A stretch of 53,201 nt of DNA from Verrucomicrobiota bacterium. GTDB taxonomy: Bacteria > Verrucomicrobiota > Kiritimatiellia > SS1-B-03-39 > UBA6053. Numbering within the stretch: position 1 is the stretch's first letter; each line of letters starts with the position of its first letter. The notes below the pieces were generated by a model. The model was not told where the DNA came from, searched no databases, and saw only the letters and a program-made list of their open reading frames with translations. The stretch lies in the NCBI GenBank assembly GCA_020831635.1, contig JAFIGC010000025.1:1-53201 (forward strand), read 5' to 3'. Shown here in pieces: positions 24,604 to 35,000 of the stretch. The position numbers were made by a program, and so were the translations under genes.

Positions 24604-24957
24604 CTATAAAACATGAATTCCGTCAATTTCTGTGGTTACATGATTTGACTCAGTTATAAAAAAAGTCATTTCAAGTGTTAAATCAGAAAGCCCTTCCTCT
24701 TCAGTATACAAATCAAATCTAACAGAGTATTGATTGGGATTGCTATCCTCAACATAAACAATGTCTATATTTTTAAATACATCTTGGTTTGGCACACAAA
24801 TAGTTCTTCCATATTCCTCAATTTCGGATTTTATTACTTTTGAAGAGACTCTTTGGTTATTCGTGATTTCCGTAATTTTCTCATAGTTATTATTTGAAAT
24901 TGCTTGGACAATTTTTTTTACAATATTTTGGATTATAACCATGTGCTCAGAATTCAT
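24604..24957 (-). CDS. Candidate immunity protein for the second Rhs toxin
   Basis: A 117-residue, AT-rich gene whose ATG overlaps the stop of the upstream Rhs-toxin gene as ATGA (24954-24957). The protein is small, acidic, without a signal peptide, and ends with YTEEEGLSDLTLEMTFFITE and DGIHVL. This pattern resembles a family I recall as DUF7668; not verified. Position directly after a toxin module, low GC and cytoplasmic character fit a cognate immunity protein that would block the nuclease-like toxin tail. This is inference from context. Confidence 0.7.
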   Translation of the reverse strand: MNSEHMVIIQNIVKKIVQAISNNNYEKITEITNNQRVSSKVIKSEIEEYGRTICVPNQDVFKNIDIVYVEDSNPNQYSVRFDLYTEEEGLSDLTLEMTFFITESNHVTTEIDGIHVL

Positions 24958-26441
24958 CTCCTATCTCCTGGTATTCTGGTTCGGGTTGATCTGGATACGC
25001 CCAGACTTTGGAAATATTGGTCTGCTCTGGAAATTTCTGACCGAGCTTGATCTTTAGACAACCCAGCTTGTCGCAGTGATTTATATGCAATTCTACGCTC
25101 AGCACCATAAGTTCCCCCTCCTCGTGCTCTCTGTGCGTTCCTTGTTAAGAAATGCTGAGTGCCCGGAGCATTTGGGGGTCCTTGAAGCTGGATTCCAGGG
25201 GCTTCATTCGTCTTGTAACCTGGCAAATTTCTAACAGCGGCATCTTGTATGATATGATGTGCATCCCTTAAACCTTTCGAACGCAAATTGCCAATAGTTT
25301 GGCCACACCTACTCCCACCCCCATCCCCCGGGCTGGGAGCACTTGCGGAAGCACCCCCTCTCCTCGGCGGTCCGTTGCCTCCACCAGTGCCAATACCTCC
25401 GACCTGCCCCACATTTCCTCCCTTGCGACGATTATTGTTAGATTGACGGCAGAGTCCCAGCGGATCAACATAGTTGATCGGATCATTGCCCACGTAAGCG
25501 TAGAGGTTGCTGCCCTCGGGGAGCAATTCGGCGTCCGGTAACGGATCGGGTGTGAGCCAGCGGCCAAGTGATGCGTCGTACACGCGGGCGGGGGCATGGT
25601 GCAGGGCGAAGACCGGGTCATAGAAGTGCCCCGTGAAGGCGAAGTCGGCGAAGACGGTGCCGATTTCGATGAGGATTTCACCGTAGGGCGAATATTCGCG
25701 ACGGGAAACGATTTCGCCTGTGCTTGCTTCGATCAGCTCGGTGATGGATCCGAGGTGGTCGCGGCCGTAGTAATAGCGAATTCCGGACCCCGTCATAAAA
25801 CCGTCTTCAAAGTAAGATCGGTAGTAGACGGAGTTGGCAATATCCCGTTTTTGCAGACGGTCCATGCCTGCGTAGACGTAGGCGTTGCCATTTTCCAGTG
25901 TCCACGTACTTCCATCCCAAATTTCGGTTTCCATGCGGGTCAGGCGGCTTAACGGATCGTAACCATAGGTGTTGCGCTTCCCTTCGCTTCCATCCCTGGC
26001 CATGACTTCGGCCATGAGCAGGCGGTCCAGCGCGTCCCAGGTGTAGGTGGTCGTTTTTTCCGCATGCTCGACTTCCACCAAACGCCCGTTGGCATCGTGG
26101 CGGAGGATCGCCCCGGCGGTGTTTTGGGGTTCCGCGAATCTGTAGCTCTGGGTGGTGACGTTCTCGTTGATATCTTTGGCCTCGATGGTGACGTTGCGCG
26201 AGGCGTATGTATCCACCAAGGCCTCAGAGCGCAGGTTTTCTTCCACGGGCACATAGGTGTCGTTGACTTTGACGTGCGCGGGTTTGTCGACGTTGCCGAC
26301 GATGCGCCGGGGATCAGTGGTGATTGGTGTAATATTGAGTTGGGGAAGGTCCCCAAGACGGTCGGCGTAGATAGCATCACCCAAACTAAAAGAGAGGATT
26401 ACATAAAATATATATTTTGTAATTTTATCTGATAGTGTCAT
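24954..26441 (-). CDS. Short Rhs protein with HHI nuclease-like toxin tail
   Basis: A 495-residue chimera. A signal-peptide-like leader (about residues 1-26) runs into ADRLGDLPQLNITPITTDP, which matches a far upstream part of the long Rhs protein. It then jumps to the late core (GNVDKPAHVKVND through GRDHLGSITELIEA and the NDPINYVDPLGLCRQ boundary). A Gly/Ala-rich linker leads to a C-terminal toxin region (about 390-495) with LRDAHHIIQDAAVRNLPGY and GTQHFLTRNAQR. The HHI/H arrangement resembles HNH/EndoVII-fold polymorphic toxins such as the AHH group; this family assignment is tentative. Start ATG overlaps the stop of the first immunity candidate as ATGA (26438-26441). Its immunity candidate follows, also by ATGA. 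Confidence 0.8.
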   Translation of the reverse strand: MTLSDKITKYIFYVILSFSLGDAIYADRLGDLPQLNITPITTDPRRIVGNVDKPAHVKVNDTYVPVEENLRSEALVDTYASRNVTIEAKDINENVTTQSYRFAEPQNTAGAILRHDANGRLVEVEHAEKTTTYTWDALDRLLMAEVMARDGSEGKRNTYGYDPLSRLTRMETEIWDGSTWTLENGNAYVYAGMDRLQKRDIANSVYYRSYFEDGFMTGSGIRYYYGRDHLGSITELIEASTGEIVSRREYSPYGEILIEIGTVFADFAFTGHFYDPVFALHHAPARVYDASLGRWLTPDPLPDAELLPEGSNLYAYVGNDPINYVDPLGLCRQSNNNRRKGGNVGQVGGIGTGGGNGPPRRGGASASAPSPGDGGGSRCGQTIGNLRSKGLRDAHHIIQDAAVRNLPGYKTNEAPGIQLQGPPNAPGTQHFLTRNAQRARGGGTYGAERRIAYKSLRQAGLSKDQARSEISRADQYFQSLGVSRSTRTRIPGDRR

Positions 26442-26770
26442 GGCTTTTCATCCATATCTTTAAGTATAGCCCCGAGCTGTTTCCATGCTGGAAAATGTCT
26501 AGTTAATACGATATTAACAAAAGAATCAGTCGGAAGTTCCTTCAACTTTTCCATGTATAGTATTCGAGTTATATCATAGTAATATTGATGTCGTTTGACA
26601 TTACTCTCACCCAAAAGGGTAGGTAAATCGTGAATATGCTCAGCTTCCAGAGAAGCTCGCTCGAAATCACTTACAGCTAAAGCATCCCGAATAATAAGTA
26701 ACCCTGCCCTCAGAATTTCAATATACTTACAATCCAAACATTCTACATAGTTCATAACATTTAGCCTCAT
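26438..26770 (-). CDS. Candidate immunity protein for the long Rhs toxin
   Basis: A 110-residue AT-rich gene. ATG 26770 overlaps the stop of the long Rhs gene as ATGA (26767-26770), and its own stop overlaps the next Rhs gene. A second ATG at 26755 gives MNYVECLDCKY. The protein is helical and cytoplasmic, with AEHIHDLPTLLGESN and HQYYYDITRILYMEKL. Similar AEHIHNLP patterns occur in small proteins next to polymorphic toxins, which supports an immunity role. It is sandwiched exactly between two toxin modules. Identification is by context and weak motif memory. Confidence 0.7.
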   Translation of the reverse strand: MRLNVMNYVECLDCKYIEILRAGLLIIRDALAVSDFERASLEAEHIHDLPTLLGESNVKRHQYYYDITRILYMEKLKELPTDSFVNIVLTRHFPAWKQLGAILKDMDEKP

Positions 26771-29700
26771 CGATTGATTATAATTGCGGGAAGCCGCTCT
26801 AATCCTGCCATTTCTGCCAACCTGACTCGTGTCATACCCTCTTGTATTTGCAATCCCCCATCCCTTAACCGCTGAAGAATGATCGGATTGTATTTACCCC
26901 ACTCAAACGGAGCCGAGCGAGTCACCTTATGCATGTCTGCAACAAGTTTTTGTGGAGGTGGACGTAACCCCCGGATATTCACCATTTCAGTTCCTGCATA
27001 ATTCCTAGGTGGAAGTTTAGGTACATATCCAGTGATTTTCTTTTGAAATTGTCTACCCGCCCCTAGTTGCTGCATAAGGGCTTTCTGTAATGCGGCCTGA
27101 TCCAGATCATTTCCTGTTGGTTTTGTTCTAGGACCACCCCCATCCCCCGGACTGGGCGCACCTGCGGACGAACTCCCCCTCCTCGGCGGCCCATTGCCGC
27201 CGCCGGTACCACTGCCTCCACCCTGCCCCACATTCCCTCCCTTGCGGCGATTGTTGTTGGATTGGCGGCAGAGCCCCAGAGGGTCGATGAAATTGACAGG
27301 ATCGTTGCCCACGTACGCATACAAGTTGCTACCTTCCGGCAGCAACTCCGCATCCGGGTACGGGTCCGGTGTGAGCCAGCGGCCAAGTGATGCGTCGTAC
27401 ACGCGGGCGGGGGCATGGTGCAGGGCGAAGACCGGGTCATAGAAGTGCCCCGTGAAGGCAAAGTCGGCGAAGACGGTGCCGATTTCGCTGAGGATTTCAC
27501 CGTAGGGCGAATATTCGCGACGGGAAACAACATCGCCTGTGCTCGCATCGATTAATTCGGTAACGGAACCAAGGTGATCGCGACCATAGTAATAGGCATT
27601 TTCCCCTTCTTTGAAGCCGTCGTCATAGTACGAGCGAAGCACTGTGGTATTGATTGCATTCCGTTTTTGCAGGCGGTCGAGTCCGGCGTAGATGTATACG
27701 GCCTCACCGATATCCGTCCAAGTTGCGCCATCCCACGATTCTGTTTTAATGCGATTTAGGCGGCTCAGCGGGTCGTAGCTATATGTGTTACGCTTCCCTT
27801 CACTACCGCTTAGAGCCATGCGCTCGGCCTTTAGCAAGCGGTCCAACGCGTCCCATGTGTAGGTTACAATCTCTTCAGCACGTTCCACTTCGATCAAACG
27901 TCCATTCGCATCGTGGCGGAGGATCGCCCCGGCGGTGTTTTGGGGTTCCGCGAAACGATAGCTTTTGGTCGTGACGTTCTCGCTGAAGTCGGTGGCTTCA
28001 ATGGTGACGTTGCGGCTTTCCATCGTATCCACAAACGTTTCAAAACGCAAGTTTTCGTCCACGGGCACGAAGACTCCGTTGACCTTGACCTGTGAGGGCT
28101 TGTCGACAGTTCCAACCACGCGCCTTAGCCCAAGCGCGGTCTGGGCTTGTAGCAGATTCGCGGTGTCCGCCTGCCAGTGCGCGGTTCTCGAAGGTTCCTG
28201 AGCGCTGACGCGGTTTCCCGCGTTGTCGTGGATATATTCAAAACGAGCGTCCGGCTCGCCGACCGTCGTTTTGATTGCATCGCGCAGGCGGAGTTGGTTG
28301 TCGTATTTCAGGCTCTGCGCTTGATTGGGCAGTCCTGTTCGGGCGAGTCCTATGGTTTCAAGCTGATCGTTGTCGCGATACGCGTAGCTGTAGGCGGTGA
28401 AAGGGTCTGCGGCACCAATGCGGCGGCTGAGGGCGGTCATTCGCCCGCCGGCGGCGGGGAGGTTGTAGCCGTAACTTTCCACAAAACTACCGGGGAGGGT
28501 TCGCTGGGTGACGCGCCCAGACACCCCTTGATAGCTGTAGGTTTGCAGCCCAAGGCCGTCCTGCGCCTGCGTAACGCGGTCGAGTGCGTCGAGGGTCCAC
28601 TGGCGTTGTTCCAGCAGGACCAGGGCATCGTCGCGAAGCGTTTGGCTGACCAATCGCCCACGGTTGTCATAGACATATTCCACCCGGCTGTTGGCGAGGG
28701 AGCCGGTCTCGGATTTCAGAAGCCCCGCGCCGACGGCGGCGGTGGTGACGGAGGTCGTGTAGGGGTAGTACGAATACGCGACGCTCTCCAACACGGACTC
28801 CGTGCCAGAGGTGACCGTTGAGACGGATGTGAGCCATCCGTGGTCCGGGTCGTAAACGTAGCGCAGTCCGGGGGTGGTTCCGTCGCTGAAATCGACGGAC
28901 AACAGATCGCCGCCGGGGCTGTGGGCGAGGGTTTGCACCACGCCGTCGGGCCGTGTGACGCTCTGCAAACGGCCCAGGCGGGGGCTGTAGCCGTAGGCGG
29001 TTTCGCGTCCGGCTGCATCGGTTTTGCGGACGACGCGTCCGAGGGCGTCGTGTTCCCAACGGGTGCGGTTTCCGGCGGGATCGACGAGGGCGGAAAGGCT
29101 TCCGCAGTCGCACCATTCGTAACGAGTGGTGAGTGCGCCCACGCCTTGCAGCGCGGCTTCGGTGGGCTCTCCGTAAGATGTTTCGGCCACGAGCTGTCCG
29201 GCGGCGTTGTATTCCCAGGTGGTGAGCCGCCCGAGGCGGTCGAGATGGGTCTCGGGGAAGAGGCGCCCACCGTACCCAAAGCTTTCCTCGCTCCCGTCGG
29301 GATGGGTGACGGTGAGAATGCGGTCGAGGTTGTCGTAGGTGTAGGACGTGACGTGTCCGAGGCTGTCAGTGACGCTTGCGACGCGGTTGGCTCCGTCCCA
29401 AGTGTAGGTGACGAGAGGACTGCCGCCGGGGGCGCGGATTTCGAGCAGACGACCTTTGGTATTTGCGCCATCGGGCTGGTCGTAAATGTAGGTGAAAACG
29501 TCTCCGCCTTGTGTAACGGTGCGCACTTGGCCGACGCTGTTGTAAGCGAAAGTTATGGGTTCCTCCCCGGCGCGGTGGACTTGGGTGGGCAAAAGTGGCA
29601 GGTTGCCATTTCCATAGGTATAGCGGAGCAATTCCTTGCCACTTTGTACCACGGTGACGGGGCGTACATCGGTGGGAACCAAACCAGGAACAGCAGCAGC

Positions 29701-32064
29701 GTAGGTAAAAACGTATTCGCGCCCATCGGCATCGACGATGCGGGTTGGGTTGGCGGACTCGTTGTAGTCGGTCTCTTCCAGCCAAGTGCCGCCCTCTTCA
29801 CCGAGGCGGGCGATTTTAGAGGGAAAAAAGAGGGTGGCGCTGTCGGCGAGGGTGGCATCCCCCGGCTCGGTCATGCCCGGGTAGTTGTAGTACACCCGGT
29901 TTTCCAACGGTGCTTTGTAGCTCTCCAGGGTGCCAGTACTGGTGATAATACCGTCGACGTGTAGCCAGTGATACACATGGGCCATGCTGTAGTCGCCGGG
30001 ATGTTTGGCGCTGAGCTGCTGATCCCAATAAAAGGTGTTGCGAAATTGGTGGGTCTGGCTGGGGCGCAACAGGATGACAGTCTCGTCGGGCCGCTCGCTT
30101 TCCACGGAACTGATGCCGGGGGCGTTTTGGGTGTATTCAAGGCGTTCGACGCGTCCAAGGGCATCCTCGATCTCCAGCCAGCCAAGTAGGTTGGGCTCGC
30201 CGGGGATGGGGCCACCCCGACGGAACTGGGAGGTACCGTAAGGGGTGGTGAGGCTGTCAATTTGATCGCCGAGGTCTTCGTAGGTGAAGGCGGATGCAAT
30301 GCCTTCGGCATCGAGGATTTCGACCAGTCGTCCTTCGGTGTCATAGCGGAATTCGGCCAAGCGGCCGGCGGGATCGAGAAAGCCGATGATACGGAGGGGA
30401 TCGGTTGTGGTAGGGGTGAGATTAAGCTGAGGGAAGTCGCCGAGGCGGTCGGAATAGAGCACTTGGGATACCCCTCCCTCGGCATCGGTGAGAGTTTCGA
30501 GGCGGCGGGCACCGAAGGGTATTTCGGATGAAGGGGGTATTTCAGCATAACCGAGTGAAATCTGTGCTTTGTCAAGTTCAGGCCCCCAAATCCGAGACAT
30601 ATACACCCGAATATTCTCCTCTACCAAAGCGGTGTAGGTGAGTTGAGTGCCGTCAGGATGGATGCGACGATACTCGAAAAGCTCCCAAGGGGCTCCGTTT
30701 ATACTGAAGTAAACAGCCCGTAGTCTTCCACCGTCCGCAGTCTGTATGGAAGACTCCATGTACTCGGAATCAATGAAGGGTCCCGGTTGCCGTGTGGGAT
30801 GGGTCTCGGAGAATTCGTGCTGTTCGAATCCCCCGCCTGGAAGGGATAACACAACTTCGTGCCCCTGGATGGACGGTTGGAAGGTAACATCGACAAAAGA
30901 ATGATACGCATGCAGCCATTGGGGGCCGAGATGCCCGTGAGTTGGGGTAAATGGTTGACTAAGGTCGCGTTCGACATAGTTGACCTCGAAGGCGATCTCC
31001 GGGCCATAGGCCGGCGAATAGGCGACGGGAATATCGTTCAGGTTGAGGCTGACCATGTGGAGATGGGCCGAATAAACGGCCATGCCGAAACCACAGGAGT
31101 TGTTTTGCGGCGTTTGTTGGTCACTTCGGCGGGTGGTGGAAGTGTCGCGGGCCTGTACGAAACCTTTGCCCCAAATTTCGGCGGCCTCATCGGGGGGAAC
31201 GGAATGCCAGCCTTTGGGCAGCGGGCCGGCGGGAACGAGAAAATAGCCGCTGGCTTCCGCGTCAAGGGTTTCGACATCCATCCAGAAATTCTCGACAAAG
31301 GTGGGGTCTTCGATGTGATGGCGTCCGCCCCGGGTTTCGGTGAGGGCGGCGTAGTGATCGAGTTTCCAGTGAACCACGGCGGGGACGAGAATGACCGCGC
31401 CGGGATCGCGGCGGGCTGCCTGCAATGCCATGCCGCTTTCGGCGGCGAGATCAACGAGGGCTGCCAACGAAACGCCCCGCGCGGTGGACCGGGCGTCGAG
31501 AAGTTGGGGATGATGGCGACCGTGTTCGCGGCGGTGCAGGGTTTGCAGGGCTGTGGGACCGCAGAGAAAGGCGATGTCGGGCCGCACCCGCATGAAATGC
31601 AGGCCCTCGCGAGCATTGCGGAGTTCCTGTCCGGCCCGGCCGGTAAGCTTTCGGTCACCGATTTCCTCCAAGAGGGTTTCCAGTTCGGCCCGCCGTCCCA
31701 AGCGGGCCAACATGCCCGCGCGGCCTGCTATGGCCTCATCCAGCAAACCCCGATGCATTTCCCTTGCAGCAGTGGCGGGAGCCGGCATTTTCTCCGCAAG
31801 GGTCATGGTATGGGAATAGCCTTCCAGAGCATCGGTAAACCGCCCCGCCCGCCAATCGGCGTTGGCACGGAGCAGGTGCTCGCCGGCGGCCCGGGTGTCC
31901 GCCGCCCAGGCTGCGGCAGCGGGGGGATCGGTCTGCAGGCCGCTTTGTGGAAGCAATACACCGCCGATCGTGGTGTTTGAGGCTTCTTCTCCGCACACGA
32001 CGGAATGAAACGGCAAGAGGCAGAGGAAAATGGCGATTCGAAAGAAAGAGATTTTGTAGTTCAT
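26767..32064 (-). CDS. C39-like peptidase / Rhs-repeat polymorphic toxin
   Basis: A 1765-residue secreted toxin. A signal peptide (about 1-25) precedes a TPR-like helical stretch (about 55-150). A C39-like papain-fold peptidase follows with C168 (AFLCGPTALQTL), H237 (KLDHYAALTE) and D253 (IEDPTF), so the catalytic triad looks complete. YD/Rhs repeats fill about 500-1600 (AGRLAEFRYDTEGRL, RYTYGNGNLP, NRTRWEHDALGRV). The C-terminal core ends at NDPVNFIDPLGLCRQ. The variable tail (about 1650-1765) ends in IQEGMTRVRLAEMAGLERLP, which resembles a ParB/Srx-type fold. ATG 32064 overlaps the RCC1-protein stop by four bases. The protease may process the Rhs shell or release the tail; this is inference. 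Confidence 0.85.
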   Translation of the reverse strand: MNYKISFFRIAIFLCLLPFHSVVCGEEASNTTIGGVLLPQSGLQTDPPAAAAWAADTRAAGEHLLRANADWRAGRFTDALEGYSHTMTLAEKMPAPATAAREMHRGLLDEAIAGRAGMLARLGRRAELETLLEEIGDRKLTGRAGQELRNAREGLHFMRVRPDIAFLCGPTALQTLHRREHGRHHPQLLDARSTARGVSLAALVDLAAESGMALQAARRDPGAVILVPAVVHWKLDHYAALTETRGGRHHIEDPTFVENFWMDVETLDAEASGYFLVPAGPLPKGWHSVPPDEAAEIWGKGFVQARDTSTTRRSDQQTPQNNSCGFGMAVYSAHLHMVSLNLNDIPVAYSPAYGPEIAFEVNYVERDLSQPFTPTHGHLGPQWLHAYHSFVDVTFQPSIQGHEVVLSLPGGGFEQHEFSETHPTRQPGPFIDSEYMESSIQTADGGRLRAVYFSINGAPWELFEYRRIHPDGTQLTYTALVEENIRVYMSRIWGPELDKAQISLGYAEIPPSSEIPFGARRLETLTDAEGGVSQVLYSDRLGDFPQLNLTPTTTDPLRIIGFLDPAGRLAEFRYDTEGRLVEILDAEGIASAFTYEDLGDQIDSLTTPYGTSQFRRGGPIPGEPNLLGWLEIEDALGRVERLEYTQNAPGISSVESERPDETVILLRPSQTHQFRNTFYWDQQLSAKHPGDYSMAHVYHWLHVDGIITSTGTLESYKAPLENRVYYNYPGMTEPGDATLADSATLFFPSKIARLGEEGGTWLEETDYNESANPTRIVDADGREYVFTYAAAVPGLVPTDVRPVTVVQSGKELLRYTYGNGNLPLLPTQVHRAGEEPITFAYNSVGQVRTVTQGGDVFTYIYDQPDGANTKGRLLEIRAPGGSPLVTYTWDGANRVASVTDSLGHVTSYTYDNLDRILTVTHPDGSEESFGYGGRLFPETHLDRLGRLTTWEYNAAGQLVAETSYGEPTEAALQGVGALTTRYEWCDCGSLSALVDPAGNRTRWEHDALGRVVRKTDAAGRETAYGYSPRLGRLQSVTRPDGVVQTLAHSPGGDLLSVDFSDGTTPGLRYVYDPDHGWLTSVSTVTSGTESVLESVAYSYYPYTTSVTTAAVGAGLLKSETGSLANSRVEYVYDNRGRLVSQTLRDDALVLLEQRQWTLDALDRVTQAQDGLGLQTYSYQGVSGRVTQRTLPGSFVESYGYNLPAAGGRMTALSRRIGAADPFTAYSYAYRDNDQLETIGLARTGLPNQAQSLKYDNQLRLRDAIKTTVGEPDARFEYIHDNAGNRVSAQEPSRTAHWQADTANLLQAQTALGLRRVVGTVDKPSQVKVNGVFVPVDENLRFETFVDTMESRNVTIEATDFSENVTTKSYRFAEPQNTAGAILRHDANGRLIEVERAEEIVTYTWDALDRLLKAERMALSGSEGKRNTYSYDPLSRLNRIKTESWDGATWTDIGEAVYIYAGLDRLQKRNAINTTVLRSYYDDGFKEGENAYYYGRDHLGSVTELIDASTGDVVSRREYSPYGEILSEIGTVFADFAFTGHFYDPVFALHHAPARVYDASLGRWLTPDPYPDAELLPEGSNLYAYVGNDPVNFIDPLGLCRQSNNNRRKGGNVGQGGGSGTGGGNGPPRRGSSSAGAPSPGDGGGPRTKPTGNDLDQAALQKALMQQLGAGRQFQKKITGYVPKLPPRNYAGTEMVNIRGLRPPPQKLVADMHKVTRSAPFEWGKYNPIILQRLRDGGLQIQEGMTRVRLAEMAGLERLPAIIINR

Positions 32065-35000
32065 GAGCTGTGGATCTCCAAAAGGTCGGTCGGGGATTCG
32101 ATATGGATTTCAGGAGCGGAGCCCGGATCCGGGTCGGGGCCTTCCAAAGACGGGGGGCTGTACACGTTGGGTGGCGGCGGTTCGGATGGTCCGGGTGGGT
32201 ACGGCGGGCCGAGGGGCACCGGAGCGGGAATGCCAACCAAAACGGGTGTGTGACCTCCGGGAAGCTGGGGGTCGCCGAGTTCACCGTGGCTGTTCCGGCC
32301 CCATGCCCAGATCTCGCCATTGGCCTTTCCGGCCATGGACACGTGTTTCCCTGCCGCGATCCAGTGGATGTTGCTCAGACCGGGGACTTGTCTGGCCACG
32401 GAATCTCCGCTGTCCGCATACCCCAGTTCGCCATGGACATTGGAGCCCCAACTCCAAACGGTTCCATCGGCGCGAAGAGCCAGTGCATGTCTATATCCCG
32501 CGGCAACCTCAATGACATCCTCCAAGTCTTCTTCGGTTTCAGGCGCTGTGAGGGCTCGTACTCGCACCGGCTGGGTCAGGGGCAGGGTCGTGGCTTCGGT
32601 CACTAGCCCCCAAGCCCAGACACTCCCGTCTCCGCGCAGTGCTAGGGAATGCGATTTGCCGCTAGAAATACGAACAACGTTTGAAACAGCAAGTCGTGTG
32701 GGTATCCAGTCAGCGACTTGAGATGGATTGATCGCTTCGATGAGTCCGCGTCCTGCCAGTCGCCAATTTCCCCAGCCGCGGGTATTGCCTAGCCCGTCTG
32801 TTAGACAGGAAATCCCGGTGCCGCTGCCAAGACTTACACGCGGATGGACGGTGGGTTCGATCAGTTCATCACTGGCATAGCTGTCTGGATTGGGTCCATC
32901 CGAAAGACCAAGCTGGCCTTTGTCATTCACACCGGAAACCCGAAGTTGTCCCTGGTCGTTCAGCAACAGTCGATGTGATCCGCCATACCCGCTTTCCGTC
33001 CAGGCCGAAAGGGTGTGTAGCCGAATCGGTGAAGTTGCCAACGCGGGATCCAGCAATGGCAAAGCAATCCGGGAGGGTCCTTCCGGAAGAAGAATACCGT
33101 TTTCGTTACCGCCCCAGCCATAGAGATCTCCCGCGTACGTGCGAGCGAGTACGGATTGCCCTGAGGCGGACACCGAGTGCACCCAATCTCCGCCAAGAGT
33201 GCCCAAATCGATTCCCCCTCCCACAGGATCGCCCGGCTGCCAATTCGGTTTGCGTCCCCAGGCATGGGGTTGGCCGTCGGCACCCACAAAGACGGCGATC
33301 CCGTCCCCGAGGGCTCCCTGTAGCACCGTGGGCACTCGCCAGCGTTGCTCTTCGCCAACGGCCATAGTACCCGCGTACGCACGGGCGCGAATGAGGGTGC
33401 CTGGAGCAGGGGTTAGAGAACTGCCATGCGCCAAAAGCGGAGATGTGGCGGTCACGGCTGTGCCGTCCAGGGTGTAGCGAATATCACTGCCCAGACGCGC
33501 CGTGGAAATGAACACGCCTCCACTGTCAGTGGGGGAAGTTTTGTAGGGGGTGAATACCAGATGGGTGGATTTCAGTTCCATCGGTTCGGGTTTCCAACGG
33601 GAGATGATGGTACCGTCACCGAGTTGCCCCTGTAAATTCAATCCCCATGCAAAAATTCGCCCTTCTTCATCCACTGCGAAACCATTGTAGGGTCCGGCGG
33701 CAATATCGATAATTTGCAACCCATCAAGGTAGGAAATTAGTTTGGCATATGGTTGGGGGTTGCCTCCAGAAGTGCCGTAACCGAGTTGCTTCTCGACAGC
33801 CTCGCCGAAGCTCCAAACCCGTCCCTGGTTGTCAAGGGCGAGAGAATGCGCCTCACCGGCGGCGATGGCCACCACGTTTCCCAGCACCGGATTTCCGGAG
33901 GTGTCGGCCCGGACACGTGCGGGAACGAGTACGGGGGTGGAGGATGTGCTTCCGTGTCCGAGTTGTCCGTGGCTGTTGTCGCCAAAGCTCCAAATTTCTC
34001 CGTTTTCATCCAAGGCCAAGGTATGCGACGCGCCCGCGGCAATCGCGATGAGATTGGCCAAGGGCTGAGAGGCTGCATCCCGCACGGGGCCGGGATGGTC
34101 CCAGCTCAGACTGTTTCCAGTGTTGTCGGGGCAACCCAATCTGGATTTCAATCCCCAGGTGCGAAGGGTGCCGTCGGTAAGCAACGCCACGGAGAAATCA
34201 CGCCCACCCTCGACGCGCTCCACATCTTCCAAGGGCATGCCCCCCGAGATTTCCACTTTTCCCGGAGTGAGGGTTTCTTCAAAATCCGGGGTGTTTCTCC
34301 CCAATTGCCGTTCCTCGTTTACCCCCCAGCTCCAAACCTGCCCCGTGGTTTCCTCCACGGCGAAAAAATGCCGATAACCCGCACCGATGCGAACCAAGTT
34401 GATAGACCCCAAGTCTATGGGCAAAACAAATTCGGTGAATTGACCTCCAGAGTCGAAAGTGACCGTACCCATTTGAAAAATAAGACCATTTTCCCAAAGC
34501 AACAGAGAGGCTAATTCTCCGGAAATAACCTGCTCAATCCGGTCAAAATAGCTTGCGGGGAGGACAAAAGTCTCCTGATCCTCACTGGAAAGTGGGTCGG
34601 ACGGAGCATGCAAACCACCGGCATTGTTCTGCTTGGAACCGCTAGAATATAGTTGTCCATCTGTTTCAAGCCAGAGGGTGTTCGATCCACCAGGAGCAAG
34701 CATTTTGGGTAGTACCGTGGCAGGGTTGTACGTGAGTACCGCGGATTCGGCGGAGAATTCGCCGCGTTGATCCACGGCTTGGACGCTGATTTCGTGCTCA
34801 ACTCCAGGGGGTAAATTGGTAAAGGTCCAACGGTTGTCAGGGGTGCTGGCCACCCACTGCCCATTGAGGCGCACCCGGTATCCGGCAATGCCATGGTCAC
34901 TCATGCCTGGGGTCCAAGTCAAAGTGACTCGATGTCGCGCATTTTCCACGACCTGGGGAATTCCGGGTGAGGCGACGCCATTTTGCGGTAGATTGCGCAG

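Noticed and set aside
28840..31980. Long plus-strand frames opposite the Rhs gene
   Set aside because: Antisense shadows of YD-repeat coding DNA; Val/Gly-rich without motifs.
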